DNA from: Gnetum montanum
Lineage: Eukaryota; Streptophyta; Gnetopsida; Gnetales; Gnetaceae
DNA length: 64,000 bases
Assembly: GCA_015680685.1 (NCBI GenBank)
Contig: MNCI01011075.1
Coordinates: forward strand, 91,176-155,175
Reading direction: 5' to 3'
Part shown: positions 44,301 through 55,530 of the stretch, one piece after another
Numbering within the stretch: position 1 is the first letter of the stretch
Layout: every line of letters begins with the position of its first letter
Made by a program: the position numbers and the translations under genes
The notes under the pieces: generated by a model
What the model saw: the letters and a program-made list of their open reading frames with translations, nothing else
Database searches by the model: none
What the model was told of the DNA's origin: nothing

Positions 44301-46532
44301 CATCATACATGTCATGAGTACATGAACAACACTTAAATCTATCACCATCATCAAATTATAGATAAATCACCAAATTAGTTGCAAATCATAACCATGAGCA
44401 CATCAATGGCACTCAAATCCATCACCATCATTACATATACATCAATTGCCAAATCAACACTAAATTACATGAATCTTAAAGCACATCATCCACAAAGCAT
44501 GCTCACAAACACTTCCACAAACATCAAGACAAAACCCAAGAATAAGTGGGTCATTACAATAAGTGTAGTTTTTATTTTTTTATATTTTTTTATACGTGCA
44601 GCATTTATGTGCATGTCCATCCTTTTCAGGATTTTAGGTGTCCACACTGCAGCCCATTGTTGAGTACTGCAGATCATGCAAGTAAGGAGGCTTTCATGGA
44701 ATGGTTGCAACTTAAAAATCTAAATCATTAAAAAAAAATTCAACATTTCTGAATCTTGAATGGTAAATCTGAATTTTGAATTCTGGATCTGAATTTCCTT
44801 GTCCATTGTCGCAGGTTATTGGTGGATCATCTCATACCTGCTAGATAGCCATGGAATGTTGAATGTTATTGTTGGATTATATTAGCTATGAATGTTTTAT
44901 CTAATCATATATGATGAGCATATGTGCATTTTGTGGATGTTTGGGCTGGGTTCTTGTTCATAAAGACACGCTGTAGGGTACGGCAACAGTGGACGGATTT
45001 TCAGTATTCAACAAAAGATTGCAAGTTGTGAACATATCGCTACACAGACCATCACACCATCACCAGTTGAATGACAGGGGTTGCAATGCAACTTGCACTT
45101 GGATCTTGTTATCATGGGATTTGAGGAGGGTCAATTGCAATGATGCAATGGACTTATGGAGGTGGCGCCTCAGTTCATCACTGTAGAACGCAGGATTGAC
45201 AAAGACCATGGACCTAAATATGGCATCAGGTCAAAAAGTGTATTTCTTGGGCTCATCCTAATGATGGTTGCCTAGAATGGTGGATATCGTGGATGGAATG
45301 CACAGTATGTATGATATTCTTTAAGCCTTTAAGGCTTTAGGCTCACATTTGTTTGAAGGTACAGATTTTGGTAGCTGCTCATTGAATCAATAGGGAATCG
45401 TTTTTGGTGGATACGTCAGACTAGAAAGATGGAGGTATTGTTTAGCTAATCTTTTAATCGGAATGAGGTTGTGCTTGAAATGCATTTTGGACGTGACAGT
45501 AAATTGTAGTGAGGATCATTTTGATAATATGATGACTGTTCTGGGTTCCAAGTGGGTGAAAGGTTCTGTATATCTAATTGTTATAATCTCTGATTCCTAA
45601 TCATTCTTGGTATGCATGTAACGTGGAAATTGCTAATGGTCTTGATTATATATCTGGTTTACCTGTATGTTTGATATGCACTTCCTGGAAACGTGTGCAC
45701 ACGCACATTGGGTATCACATGTTTTGGCTGTAAGTTGTTTATATCAGCTTTTACTGCATTTAGTTGAATTTATTCTTGGATTTTGTTGCTAGCCATTGAT
45801 CATTGTTGCCCATTGCACTGGAAGGCATTCAGTTAGAGTGAAAAAGGGTTTCTCTTTTTTACTAAGCTTAGCGGACTCATGAAATTATGGATGGAAGCTG
45901 GGAACTGGACGAAGAGTCTCGGAATTATTAGTTATGGAGTTTGTCTAATGTCTACAGTATATTCCATTGTAAGCCTTCCAGGCAGTGATTAGCCTTTTGG
46001 TCATTTCTTATTGTTGTATGAATTTGTGAACTCGTAAACCGCTCTAAGGAATCATTAGCTGTACTAGCATCAGATTTTTGAACATTGCTAACGTTGGAAC
46101 TGTTTTCATAACCTTTCTTTTTAGATGTGAATTCTGAAAATGTTTATGTTAAATGATGTTGGATTAGCAGTATTGAATTAGCAATTAGAAACGTCGCATT
46201 CCTCTATGGGTATGGGTGTTGGGGTCTTGGGGTCTGACAGGTTGCATCTGACATATTAAGATTAATACAAAATCCTGACCTTCCACTTAATAAAATGCAG
46301 ACCCTAAAATTTCATGCAATTAAATAGGAATTTAATGAGATTCAATATACAATTCTGGTAAACCATACCTCGGAAGAAAGTGAGAAAATGTTATGACCTG
46401 ATGACTCATTTCTTTGATATTCTCGATGGCTTCCAAATTTTTAGTGTTCATATCATCAAAAAAGGTTGCAAGAGAGAGATCTGAACTTGACAACTTTAAT
46501 GGCCATTTGCATGCAGAGAAATCTCGACAAAC
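41108..46532 (-). CDS. Calcineurin-like metallophosphoesterase gene, last three exons
   Basis: Three exons, 46369-46532, 41437-41613 and 41108-41327, join with consensus GT-AG borders and an uninterrupted frame into about 186 residues ending at TGA 41108-41110. The product is the C-terminal half of a plant metallophosphoesterase. TFSHFLPR supplies a metal-ligand His, and ACHVFGHTHFCWD contains the GHxH metal motif. The tail YIQVPLGYPKERQ, PCFWSDYY and ELAPWVASIYKR is typical of this plant family. Metal-dependent phosphoester hydrolysis is expected; the substrate is unknown. The N-terminal half with the D-x-H, GDxxD and GNH motifs was not found in the window, so the gene is either partial or has distant upstream exons. 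It is the only low-copy gene seen. Confidence 0.87.
41437..41613 (-). CDS. Metallophosphoesterase exon (GHTH region)
   Basis: 177 bp, no stop. It encodes PELCPEKRMLFFPNLPKVIG, then LLNYWLKRIHG and SSACHVFGHTHFCWDSVVNG. The donor is AG|GTGACA. GHTH is the C-terminal metal-binding motif of the fold. Confidence 0.92.
41614..46368 (-). other. Large intron (4.76 kb) of the metallophosphoesterase gene
   Basis: Bounded by GTATGG at 46368 and TTATAG at 41614. A/T-rich with only short open frames. A weak plus-strand frame at 43925-44152 and an imperfect repeat at 44317-44475 are the only structures seen; no transposon could be named. Introns of this size are common in large plant genomes. Confidence 0.8.
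44317..44475 (+). repeat. Imperfect two-copy ~79-bp repeat in the intron
   Basis: GAGTACATGAACAACACTTA and the ATC/ACC-rich stretch after it recur at about 44396 as GAGCACATCAATGGCACTCA. Simple CAT-rich sequence. Confidence 0.5.
46369..46532 (-). CDS. Metallophosphoesterase exon (SHFLP region)
   Basis: 164 bp, 54 codons plus two bases, no stop. The acceptor is TTGCAG before 46532 and the donor GTATGG after 46369. It encodes VCRDFSACKWPLKL, then LATFFDDMNTKN and QVITFSHFLPR. Its split codon AG|G is completed by the next exon. Confidence 0.88.
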
Positions 46533-47410
46533 CTGCAAGGACATTTTTGTTGATTTATTTAAACTATTTTTAAATGTAAATCAGCATTAGTAAACCTAGT
46601 ACGAGCCATACCTTTGGACTTGAATGCTCTTTTCTATTTAAATTTAAGCCATAGTCATTGTATTCCAAAAACAAAAACAAAAAAAATATAAAAAAAGAAG
46701 GAAAGAAAAAGCCTGAGCAAAGGCATACATATATTTGCATTGTGTAAGCATATCTGCAACATGATAAGGACGATATAGAAAGCAGCAGTAAAATATAAAA
46801 GTCAAAAATATTTGAAAATATCTTCCAAAATAACCACTAAATGTTTCTTTTAACAATGACGACAAAGGTCAATGTGGTTACCGTAACTACCTAACAAAGT
46901 GTGTTTCTTCAATCCTTCAGTTGGTTGCAGCTAATTGATGCGATGCCTAAAATGTATGCACCAAAATTATAAAATTCACCTTTCAAGAATTTTGATTTGA
47001 AGAAGTAATAAAGCAGAGAGAAAAAATTTTGTGACAATGTGACTGGAACCCTTGTGCAACTTAACAATCAAAGCCTGATCTGATTGATAAACTAACACAT
47101 ACTCAGCAAAGTGTTATGATTTTTCCTCACCAGTAAAGAGTCCAAGTATGTCTGCAGTCTTAACTAGAATTCTCTTTTGTTATCACACTTCGTTTATAGT
47201 CTAGGTGTGGTTCTGTGAGATGTGTTAGTCTTTGTGGGCCTTGTGCAAGTAATTTCCCTTTTGTTCTCCACTTTTCCTTTTTGAAGCCATGTCTTAGTGT
47301 CTCTCAAGGCTTTCAGATCTCTTCTGAGCTTGAAGAGACTCATTGGGACATGTATTCTTGACCCTGACTTCATTTGGGCTTGAAATCACAATTTTGGTGA
47401 AAAAAAGGGG
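46533..47410. other. Upstream flank of the last recognised exon, unassigned
   Basis: A/T-rich. Upstream exons of the metallophosphoesterase were looked for on the minus strand and not found. A CAAAG|GTATGG possible donor lies near 46618, but the sequence before it has no family similarity. Confidence 0.4.
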
Positions 47411-47548
47411 TGTGTTAGTGCTAGCTTCTTGGCGCTAGCACACCCCATGTTACCTCCCTGGAGCTAGCACACCCATTCTACTAACCCCTTGATGCTAACT
47501 CCCCAAGGCCAGAACACTTCTCCATTTCCACTCTGAAAACTATAAATA
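47411..47548 (+). promoter_or_regulatory. GCTAGCAC repeats upstream of TATAAATA
   Basis: Three GC-richer units of about 30-40 bp share GCTAGCACACCC or a decayed form (47434, 47463, 47493). The first sits in an inverted repeat, GTGCTAGC (47418-47425) and GCTAGCAC (47434-47441). TATAAATA follows at 47541-47548. The plan matches the U3 regions of the LTR family elsewhere in the window, but the downstream sequence does not match their transcribed part, so the element is not identified. Confidence 0.4.
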
Positions 47549-47559
47549 CCAAGATATGG

Positions 47560-49446
47560 AACTCATTTGTTACCTTTGGCTTCTTTGTTTCCCTTTCAAT
47601 TTTCTAATTGAGCTCCTCCTCCCTTTGGTAAGGGTGTTTATTTTCCTTTGTTTCATTATGTGTTTTGAGTGGTCACTTCATCATGCAATAGACTCAATAG
47701 GAGTGTTGTCATGTTTTTGCAATCTAAAATCATTTGGTCAATATGGAGTTGAGTGTTTGTGTAGTGAAAAAAACTCATGGTTTTCTTTTTATTTCCCAAT
47801 GTTGGTGTGACATAAACATAATATACCAAAAATAAGAATTGCACGATGCATCTCTAGAGTTAATTACTTTCTATTTTAATAATATTATATTAATAGAAAA
47901 AAATAATTAATATTTAATTAGTTAGATATATGGAGCTATTGAGAACATGACTAAGGAGTGTTTACTTGTGTATTTCACGTGAAATGTGTTGCACCTATCC
48001 TGCAAGGGATTGTGACACAAGTAGTTAAATGTGTGTGTTACCATTACATCTATTCCATAAAGGATTGCAACAACTGTGTTTTATTTATTGTTTTATTCTT
48101 TAATTCAAAAACAAATAAAAATAGAATTATGATAGGCAAACACAATTGATGCATAACCATTCGAATTATGAAAAGTAGAGAATTCATATGTTATCAACAT
48201 GATAGGGTTAGAGAATTCATATGTTATCAACATGATAGGGTTAGAGAATTCATATGTTATCAACATGATAGGGTTAACGAAGATAAGAGGTAATGTAGGC
48301 CATGTAATCAACCCACCATTATATTGAGTTATATTTCTTATTAGTTGCTAAAGTAGGTTTCACTCCATGTTTTGGAAATTTGAAAAATAATTATAGGAAA
48401 AATTTATAGGGAGGTTGTTAAGGGTCCTACACCACACAAGAACAAAAAACAATAACATGTGCAAAATACAAATAACCCATGCAAAAACAGTAACAATAAC
48501 ATTGGCTATGAGTTTATCTCAATGGAAACCTTAGCATCCAACAGATATTCACACTATCCAATCAAACTATAAAAATACTAATATGTGCTGTACCTCTACT
48601 TATGTGAACGCAAACAAGACAGTTAACATCTAGACTCTCTATTACCAAGTTTTGCCATGCAACCATAGCCTATTCTAGGAACAAATTCCAAAATTGCTCT
48701 GTACCAAACAAGGTCTCAATCCATAAAATTTGTTAGTAGTGATCATCTTCCCTTCTAAATGAGGTTCCTCCTCCCTGAACGAGATCCGGTACGAAAATAC
48801 AAAAATAAAACATAAGAAAATTAGATGTAAATCTTAGTAAGGAAAAAACTCTTTTCCACCTATAAGGTTCCGGAGATGTGCTAGTAGATAGGATAACAGA
48901 AAGGCATTAAGTTAAATTGTGATAAACTATCTTAGGGTTATTAAAACTAGCCTTGCTTATGCGTAATAATTGCAAAACCAAATAATGAACTGACAATGGC
49001 AATGTTAACAACTACTCCAATCAACAACTGCAATCCAAACTTTATAGCTACCGGTGTTTGAGTTGTTACTTAGATCCCTAAAATGGGTGTCCAATAGCCC
49101 AATGTCTACTCCACTAGTGCACATGCACATTGTTGTGCACTGCCTCACCAGCGATCAGTGACACAACAACACTTCAAGTCATTGCCTCCAGTCAACAATC
49201 TATGGGTTCTTGATCCATTGCTGCCTCATATCAGCAATCTGTAGGGTTCCAATCAATTGACTTAGTTCATCAACAAATCAAAGTTGCTGGAAATTCAACC
49301 ACAATACAACTACTAGAACTTACGACCACCATGCAATGACTCTTTGAAACAACAAACACTCCCTGCAAGCCCTCTAACACAAAAATGGTGCAAGAGAAAC
49401 AAATACCATAAAGATACTACCACAATTTCTGCAGGTATCACAACAA
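47560..49446. other. AT-rich spacer
   Basis: Apart from the 33-bp repeats at 48177-48275 nothing is recognised. Several short open frames have no similarity that I know. Confidence 0.5.
48177..48275 (+). repeat. Three exact 33-bp tandem repeats
   Basis: The unit, AGAGAATTCATATGTT then ATCAACATGATAGGGTT, occurs at 48177-48209, 48210-48242 and 48243-48275 without a mismatch. The perfect identity points to recent slippage or a minisatellite. Confidence 0.97.
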
Positions 49447-49540
49447 CATCATCATCATCATCATCTTAGCCTTGTTCTAACAAAATGGGGTCAACTACAT
49501 GAATTCCTTTTTGTCATTCACCTCTATGAATGACTACACA
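49447..49540 (-). mobile_element. 3' tail of an RTE-type LINE
   Basis: (CAT)n followed by CTTAGCC and AAAATGGGGTCAACTACATG, the complement of the plant RTE end. About 95 bp remain. Confidence 0.7.
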
Positions 49541-49699
49541 AAAATGGTAGAATAGAATAATCAATGACATACAAAAATGCAGCCCTGTGGAACAGATCTT
49601 TGAAAGCAAAAGAGATAGACACAATAATAGCATAACAACTACGACAACTACACAAGATGGGGTAATGATAGAAGGGCCTATAAGGGTTCTAGAAAGGAA

Positions 49700-51057
49700 A
49701 GAACAAAGCTTTGAAACAAGATGATTCGAAAGGTAAAGTTATAGTAGCAATTCAACATCCCTCAAGACTCTTGTGAAGCAACTCAATCATGTTTTTTCCA
49801 AGCCTACCACACCAAGAGCACCTAAGTTGGAATTCATTCCTCAAAAATCAATAGAGCACCAAGATGAAGAGGATGATGTTTAAGTAGTGGGTAAGAAAGG
49901 AAGATCCTTTACCACTAGAAGTCAAGACAAGGAAGTCTCAAGGAACTAGAGTTCCAAGTGAGAGGTATAATAGACCTTTCATCCAACCTTCCAAGTCTCA
50001 TCCAAGGGCTCTAAAAGGATTTCAACACTTGATAATGAAATGAGTGCATGTTAGCAAGGGCTTTCAGAGATGCATCAAAGACTTGCTTGTCTTGAAATAT
50101 CCTCTTTTAATGGCAAAGATGGAATAGACTCTTTCTTATCATTGCTTAGAACTTTAAATAAACATTTCATAGTAGAGCAAGTTCTAGATTACTTAAAAGT
50201 GCCTATAGTTGACCTTAAATTAGAGGGAATGACAATCCCTGCGTGAGCCAAGGAGTGTGGTGCTTATGTCTTAAGAAATCACACATCCATTAAAGAATGG
50301 CAACTCATGGAATTTATCTTAAATTTAAAACAAAAATTTAAGAAAACACAATTTAGACAAGAATCCATAAAGAAGCTAAAATACCTTAGGCAAGGTGAGA
50401 GAGATGTGAAAGAGTCTTATATTGAATTTCACAAAGTATTTAACGCGCTAATGTGTCATTGAGTTAATATCAGAAGGCTTCAAACTTTAGAAGGGTTAAA
50501 AGTGGAATGACAGCAGTTCTCTTTTTTTAAACCTCAAACACTTAAAAGAGGCTTATGTTTGTCACATAAGGCTGAGAAGAAACTTCATTGTTTTGGGAAT
50601 AATGGTAAGAAATCATGTATGTTAAAGAATGGAAATTGCTGAAATTCATGTTAAAATAAAATTTTAAGAAAACCATATTTAGAGAAGATGCCATTGAAGC
50701 TAAAATACCTTAGACAAGGTGATAAAGATGGAAAAGACCTTTATATTGAATTTAGCAAAGTACTTAACCAAGCAAATGTGTCATGGAGTGAATATCAGCA
50801 GGCTTCAATCTTTTTGGAAGGCTTGAAAGTGACATACTAGTAGGAGTTCTCTTTCTTTGAATCTAAGATACTTGATGAGGCTTATGGTTTGGCAATTGAA
50901 GTTAATAAGAAACTTCATGATTTTAGGAATAAAGGTTAGAAGTCTTCCAATAGCAAAAGGTCCAAAGCTGAGAAAGGGAAAACGATCAGGTGTGAACCAA
51001 ACAACGACAACCATGAAAGCAAGAGCAGGCCAAGATGAAGTAATTAAACTTTTGTGA
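49700..51057 (+). pseudogene. Degenerate gag of another retrotransposon
   Basis: Plus-strand reading with stops: CLEISSFNGKDGIDSFLSLL near 50090, TSIKEWQLMEFILNLKQKFK (50287-50346), LKYLRQGERDVKESYIEFHK and a second, related pass at 50625-50940. The F-x-G-x-D start, the KFK and LRQGE-xSYIEFHK pattern and the LEGLKVE end suit a Ty3/gypsy-type gag. No protease or RT follows, no LTR was found, and the family is undetermined. Confidence 0.5.
50291..50954 (+). repeat. 332-bp tandem duplication within the degenerate gag
   Basis: TAAAGAATGG at 50291 recurs at 50623, and the following 300 bp align through LRQGE-like and LHDFRN-like segments to about 50954. The copies are clearly diverged (many substitutions by eye), so the duplication is old. 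Confidence 0.7.
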
Positions 51058-51533
51058 TGTTAATCACCAAGTCTAGGATATAATAGAAACAATTTGATGA
51101 CTACTATGATTGAGATAAATGTGCACTATAACATAAAATAAGTCCATGGTGTTATACATGTCAAACATAAGAACATAAACTAAAAAGTAACCATCTTTGT
51201 TATAATATTAATACTATGTTGCACCTTGTATTGTACATTGTTGTTGTATTGTATTGTATTGTACATTGTTATTGAACCAAGATCATCACTTATATAGTTA
51301 TAACAGAATAGTCACATCTATAGAACGAACAAATACAATGATTAGTTATTATTAGTTAATAGATTTGATTAAACATAACTTAGTACATACTATAAAACAC
51401 CATAGACAATGTTGTACACCATGACCGTGTATACTAAAGTGCATAGTGTGACTAAATATAGATATAAATCTTCAACAAATAAGACCAAGCATCCTAAGAA
51501 GGACTTAAGTATATTCATATTTCTCTTGTCTTT

Positions 51534-53107
51534 CATCATCATCATCATCCTAGCCTTGTCCCAACAAAATGGGGTCGATTACATGAGTTCTTTTCTACCA
51601 TTCACCTATATGAAGAGCTAGATCTTTATTTATTTACAACTACTTCAAATCCACTTCAATCATTTTTCTCATGTCCTTTTTGGTCTTCTTCTTAGTGGCT
51701 TTTTTCGAACAGCAATGTAGCAAACGTTTTTTTATAAGCTTGTTGTCTGATCTTCTTTGAACATGCCTAGACCATCTAAGACATCATTTCAACAACTTAT
51801 TTGAAATAGTAGCTACTCCAAGTCTTCCTTGAAAGTCTGTATTATGCAACTTATCTCTTTTGGTAACATTCAACATCCATCTAAGCAATTGCATTTCTAT
51901 CACACTTTTGTACTACCCAACATTCAACACCATATACGATAACAAGACTTATTGTTATCCTGTAAAATTTTCTCCTCAGTTTTAATAAAATTCTTTTACA
52001 CATAGAACACCACTAGCCCGTCTCAATCTTGACCATCCTACCTTAATCCTTTTTCATATACTTTTATCAACTTTACCATTTGATTAGAGCATTGATCCTA
52101 GGTACTAGAACTATTTGCAATAACAAACTTTTTGGCCTTAAATTGTCATTTATATTTCACCATTATTTATGTTGTTATTAAAATTGCATGCCATATATTC
52201 TATCTTATTTCTACTAATTTTAAAGCCTTTTGATTCTAGAGCATTCCTCCACTTCTTCATTTTAGAAGCAATATTTTCTAAAGTTGTATTTACCAATAAA
52301 ATATCATTTACAAAAAGCATAGACCAAAGATTTTATCCTATATTTCCTCTGTTAATTCATCCATAACAATGGCAAATAAGTATAGGCTAACTTGAAGTAG
52401 ACCTACTGTGACTGGAAAATTAAAAGTGGTTTCATAAGATATTCTAATTTTAGCAATAGTTCCTTCATACATGTCTTGAATCAGAGATGTTTTTCCTCCA
52501 TAAGGCCAACCAAATAATATCTCTAGGCACTTTGTCATATACCTTTTCCAAGTCAATGAAGATCATATGTAGATTTTTTCATTTTCTCTATCTTTTCTAA
52601 ATTTCTCCATCAGTTGTCATATCAAAAAAATAGCCTCTATAGTAGATCTCCTTGGCATAAATCCAGATTGATTTTCTAATACTACTGATTCAAGTTTGAG
52701 ACAATGCTTTATGACTCTCTCCCAAAGCTTCATGGTATGGCTAACTAACTTGATCCTTCTATAGTTTACACAATTTTGCACATCTCCTTTATTTTTGTGG
52801 ATGGGAAAAACAAAGCTTTTTCTCCAATTATTGAGCATTTCTCCATCCTTCAAAATCTTGTTAAATAATTATGTTAACCATGAAACTCCTATACCTCTCA
52901 GTGCTTCCCAAACTTGTATAGGAATGTTATCTGGTCCAATAGCTTTGCCATTTTTCATCTTTGACAAGGCTATCTTTGCTTAGAAATTCTTCATTTAATA
53001 ATTTTTAAAAATATTTTTTCCACCTATCCAAAATTTTATTGTCTTTATCAAAATTCTTTCATCTACCTCTTTGATGTATTTGACATGATCAATGTCCTTA
53101 GACTTGG
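51534..53107 (-). mobile_element. RTE-type LINE, 5'-truncated
   Basis: Minus-strand reverse transcriptase remnants: DIDHVKYIKEVDERILIK (near 53100-53040), FVFPIHKNKGDVQNCVNYRR, MKLWERVIKH, GFMPRRSTIEAIFLI (near 52650-52615), GKTSLIQDMYEGT and SLYLFAIVMDELTEEI. The C-terminal part is heavily broken and the 3' end is the standard ATTTTGTTGGGACAAGGCTA with (ATG)n at 51534. Plant RTE elements encode an apurinic-type endonuclease upstream of the RT; that part is absent. A second copy of part of the RT is at 57199-58145. Confidence 0.85.
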
Positions 53108-54190
53108 TTTTATGTCTTAGACATGCACTCTTTTTTATTCTCCTTTGGAACCTCTTCCATTGCAACTTATGACTTGATTTCTCAAAGAAATGTTGCTAAA
53201 AATGAAGCATAGCTACATATTTATTGCTAATAAATTTAGAGACGTAACAACCTGACTTTTTTAGATTTTCATCTTAATATTTGTGGCAACATTTGTGAGT
53301 TTGCTTTGTTATGATGATGTAAGTGTATAGTGTTGATTTCTATAATTATCTATAATTTTATGGCTGTGATAGATTTAGAGTATTGCTAATGTGCTTGTAT
53401 TAATGATTGGTTAAATTATTAGTTATTCTTCTTTGTGATTGATCTAAGTTGTGTTAATGTGTGTTGTGTGATGCAAAGTACTAAGTACATACTTCTAATT
53501 GACTTAGCATATATTAATGGAATGAACATAAAAAATGCTAAGTAGAAGCGAAACTAAAATGTTGTATTATTTCTTCTAAGGTTGTTACAATGCTTTTGCA
53601 TGACCTATGTGTATTGAAATGATTTTTTAAACTAATTAGAATGTTTCTATGTGAAATATATATATATATATAATGTGGGTATCTAATCTACTTGCTTCAG
53701 AATGCATTCATATAAATTTTGAGTATAAAATCTCTAAGGGTTATTGTATGAATTCTAATTATTCGGTAATCAGCTTTAGAAAGAAAGAAGAAACAAAGAC
53801 TTCTTTATGTTATGCTTCAAGCACTAAAAAAGGTATATTTTGCTTAGTATGAATGATTCTTTTAAATATGCATACAAATGCACATGTTGCTAAGGAACTT
53901 GACTAATGAATCAAGTGGAATGAACTTGACCTATGAATTATGAATATTATATATATCATTGATATATTATTTTAAATAATGAACATGTGGAGTGTTGTGT
54001 ATGTTGTTGATGCATTGTTCTTTAAAGTTTCATTAGTTAATAGAATATAAGTACCCCCCATGGCTGTAGAAAGGTCGTGTGATGACCTTTCAAGGCATCA
54101 TAAGACAATGCAATAATAAGTTATGAATGTGAAATGGAAACTTTTGCATTACTAACGACCTAAAAGAGAATGTGTTTCACTTGCTTTTAT
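53108..54190. other. AT-rich spacer with a partial copy of the 469-bp unit
   Basis: 53110-53245 aligns with the first 130 bp of the repeat starting at 54191 (shared AATGAAGCATAGCTACATAT). A (TA)n tract lies at about 53658-53673. No gene is seen. Confidence 0.6.
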
Positions 54191-55128
54191 GTCTTGAACT
54201 TGCACTCTTTTATATTCTCATTTTGAAACCTCTTCCTTTGCACCTTATGACTTGATTTCTAAGAAAAATGTTGTTGGAAATGAAGCATAGCTACATATTT
54301 ATTGCTAACAAATTTAGAAGTGACATGTTGTTGAAGAAAGAAGGAACATAGGTGGATATTATGCTTGAATATTTTATGCTTATCAGTTTTCTACTACATG
54401 AAATCAAAAGGAATTAAACCTGAGACTTGGTAAAATTAGAATTTCAAAATATAGAGAGTTGCAACTTGGGGAATTGAACCTGCAACCTGTTTGAATATAT
54501 TTTTATTAATTTCTTTAGAGTGATCATGGAAAGAATTGAACTCATGACTAGGTGGTGCAGAAAAAGGTTTTATTTATTAAAAAAAGGAGGGATAATGAGA
54601 ACCATTTTCAGTAAAGCTTCAATTACATTTAAGAAACCAAATTTGAAATTGAAACTTATGTCTTGAACTTGCACTCTTTTATATTCTCATTTTGAAACCT
54701 CTTCCATTGCACCTTATGACTTGATTTCTAAGAAAAATGTTGTTGGAAATGAAGCATAGCTACATATTTATTGCTAACAAATTTAGAAGTGAGATGTTGT
54801 TGAAGAAAGAAGGAACATAGGTGGATATTATGCTTGAATATTTTATGCTTATCAATTTTCTACTACATGAAATCAAAAGGAATTAAACCTGAGACTTGGT
54901 AAAATTAGAATTTCAAAATATAGAGAGTTGCAACTTGGGGAATTGAACCTGCAACCTGTTTGAATATATTTTTATTAATTTCTTTAGAGTGATCATGGAA
55001 AGAATTGAACTCATGACTAGGTGGTGCAGAAAAAGGTTTTATTTATTAAAAAAAGGAGGGATAATGAGAACCATTTTCAGTAAAGCTTCAATTACATTAA
55101 AGCAACCAAATTTGAAATTGAAACTGAA
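54191..55128 (+). repeat. 469-bp near-identical tandem duplication
   Basis: Copies run 54191-54659 and 54660-55128. I see only about half a dozen differences, clustered near the right end plus a few single bases, so identity is about 99 percent. Neither copy has an ORF of note. Either a recent unequal crossover or an assembly duplication. Confidence 0.95.
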
Positions 55129-55178
55129 GTGAATAAAAGGGCTAGGAACAAAGAAAAAGGAGGAAAAATGGAGAGAAA

Positions 55179-55430
55179 GTGTGTGTGTGCGTGCACATGA
55201 AAAAGGAGGAGAGCTCAATCACAAGGAGGTGGCTGGAAATGAACAGTAGCAAAAGGAGACTATGGTTGGACCAGCAAATCAACAAGAAGAAGAAAACAAT
55301 GGCTGAAAAAGCAAAAGAACAACGAGAAAAGAAGATGGTGGCTGAAAAAGCAAATAAACACCAGCATGAGAAGATTGTGGCTGGAAAAAAAGAAAATTAG
55401 CAACAAGGGAAGATTATGGCTGCTGCAGAA
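55179..55430 (+). other. Lys/Glu-rich short open frame with ~42-bp repeats
   Basis: 73 codons (55179-55400) with internal repeats reading KKTMAEKAKEQREK, KKMVAEKANKHQHE and KIVAGKKEN, and a further decayed unit to 55430. No conserved domain is recognised. It may be a simple repeat that happens to be open, so I do not call it a gene. Confidence 0.35.
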
Positions 55431-55530
55431 GACAATAAATAAAAGAGAAATTTGAGCTGAGCAGCAGTCCAATACTGTAATTATTTGTTTTTGGTAAGCC
55501 AGATATCTTAGCAAGAAGGTAAGATGAATC

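Noticed and set aside
46860-46900. GNH-like reading (YGNHIDLCRH) on the minus strand, 330 bp upstream of the first metallophosphoesterase exon
   Set aside because: It resembles the metal motif, but the neighbouring residues do not fit the family, the frame stops at once and no exon borders make sense.
55179-55400. Lys-rich 73-codon frame as a host gene
   Set aside because: Repetitive coding-like sequence without a domain, splice context or homologue; kept only as a low-confidence entry.
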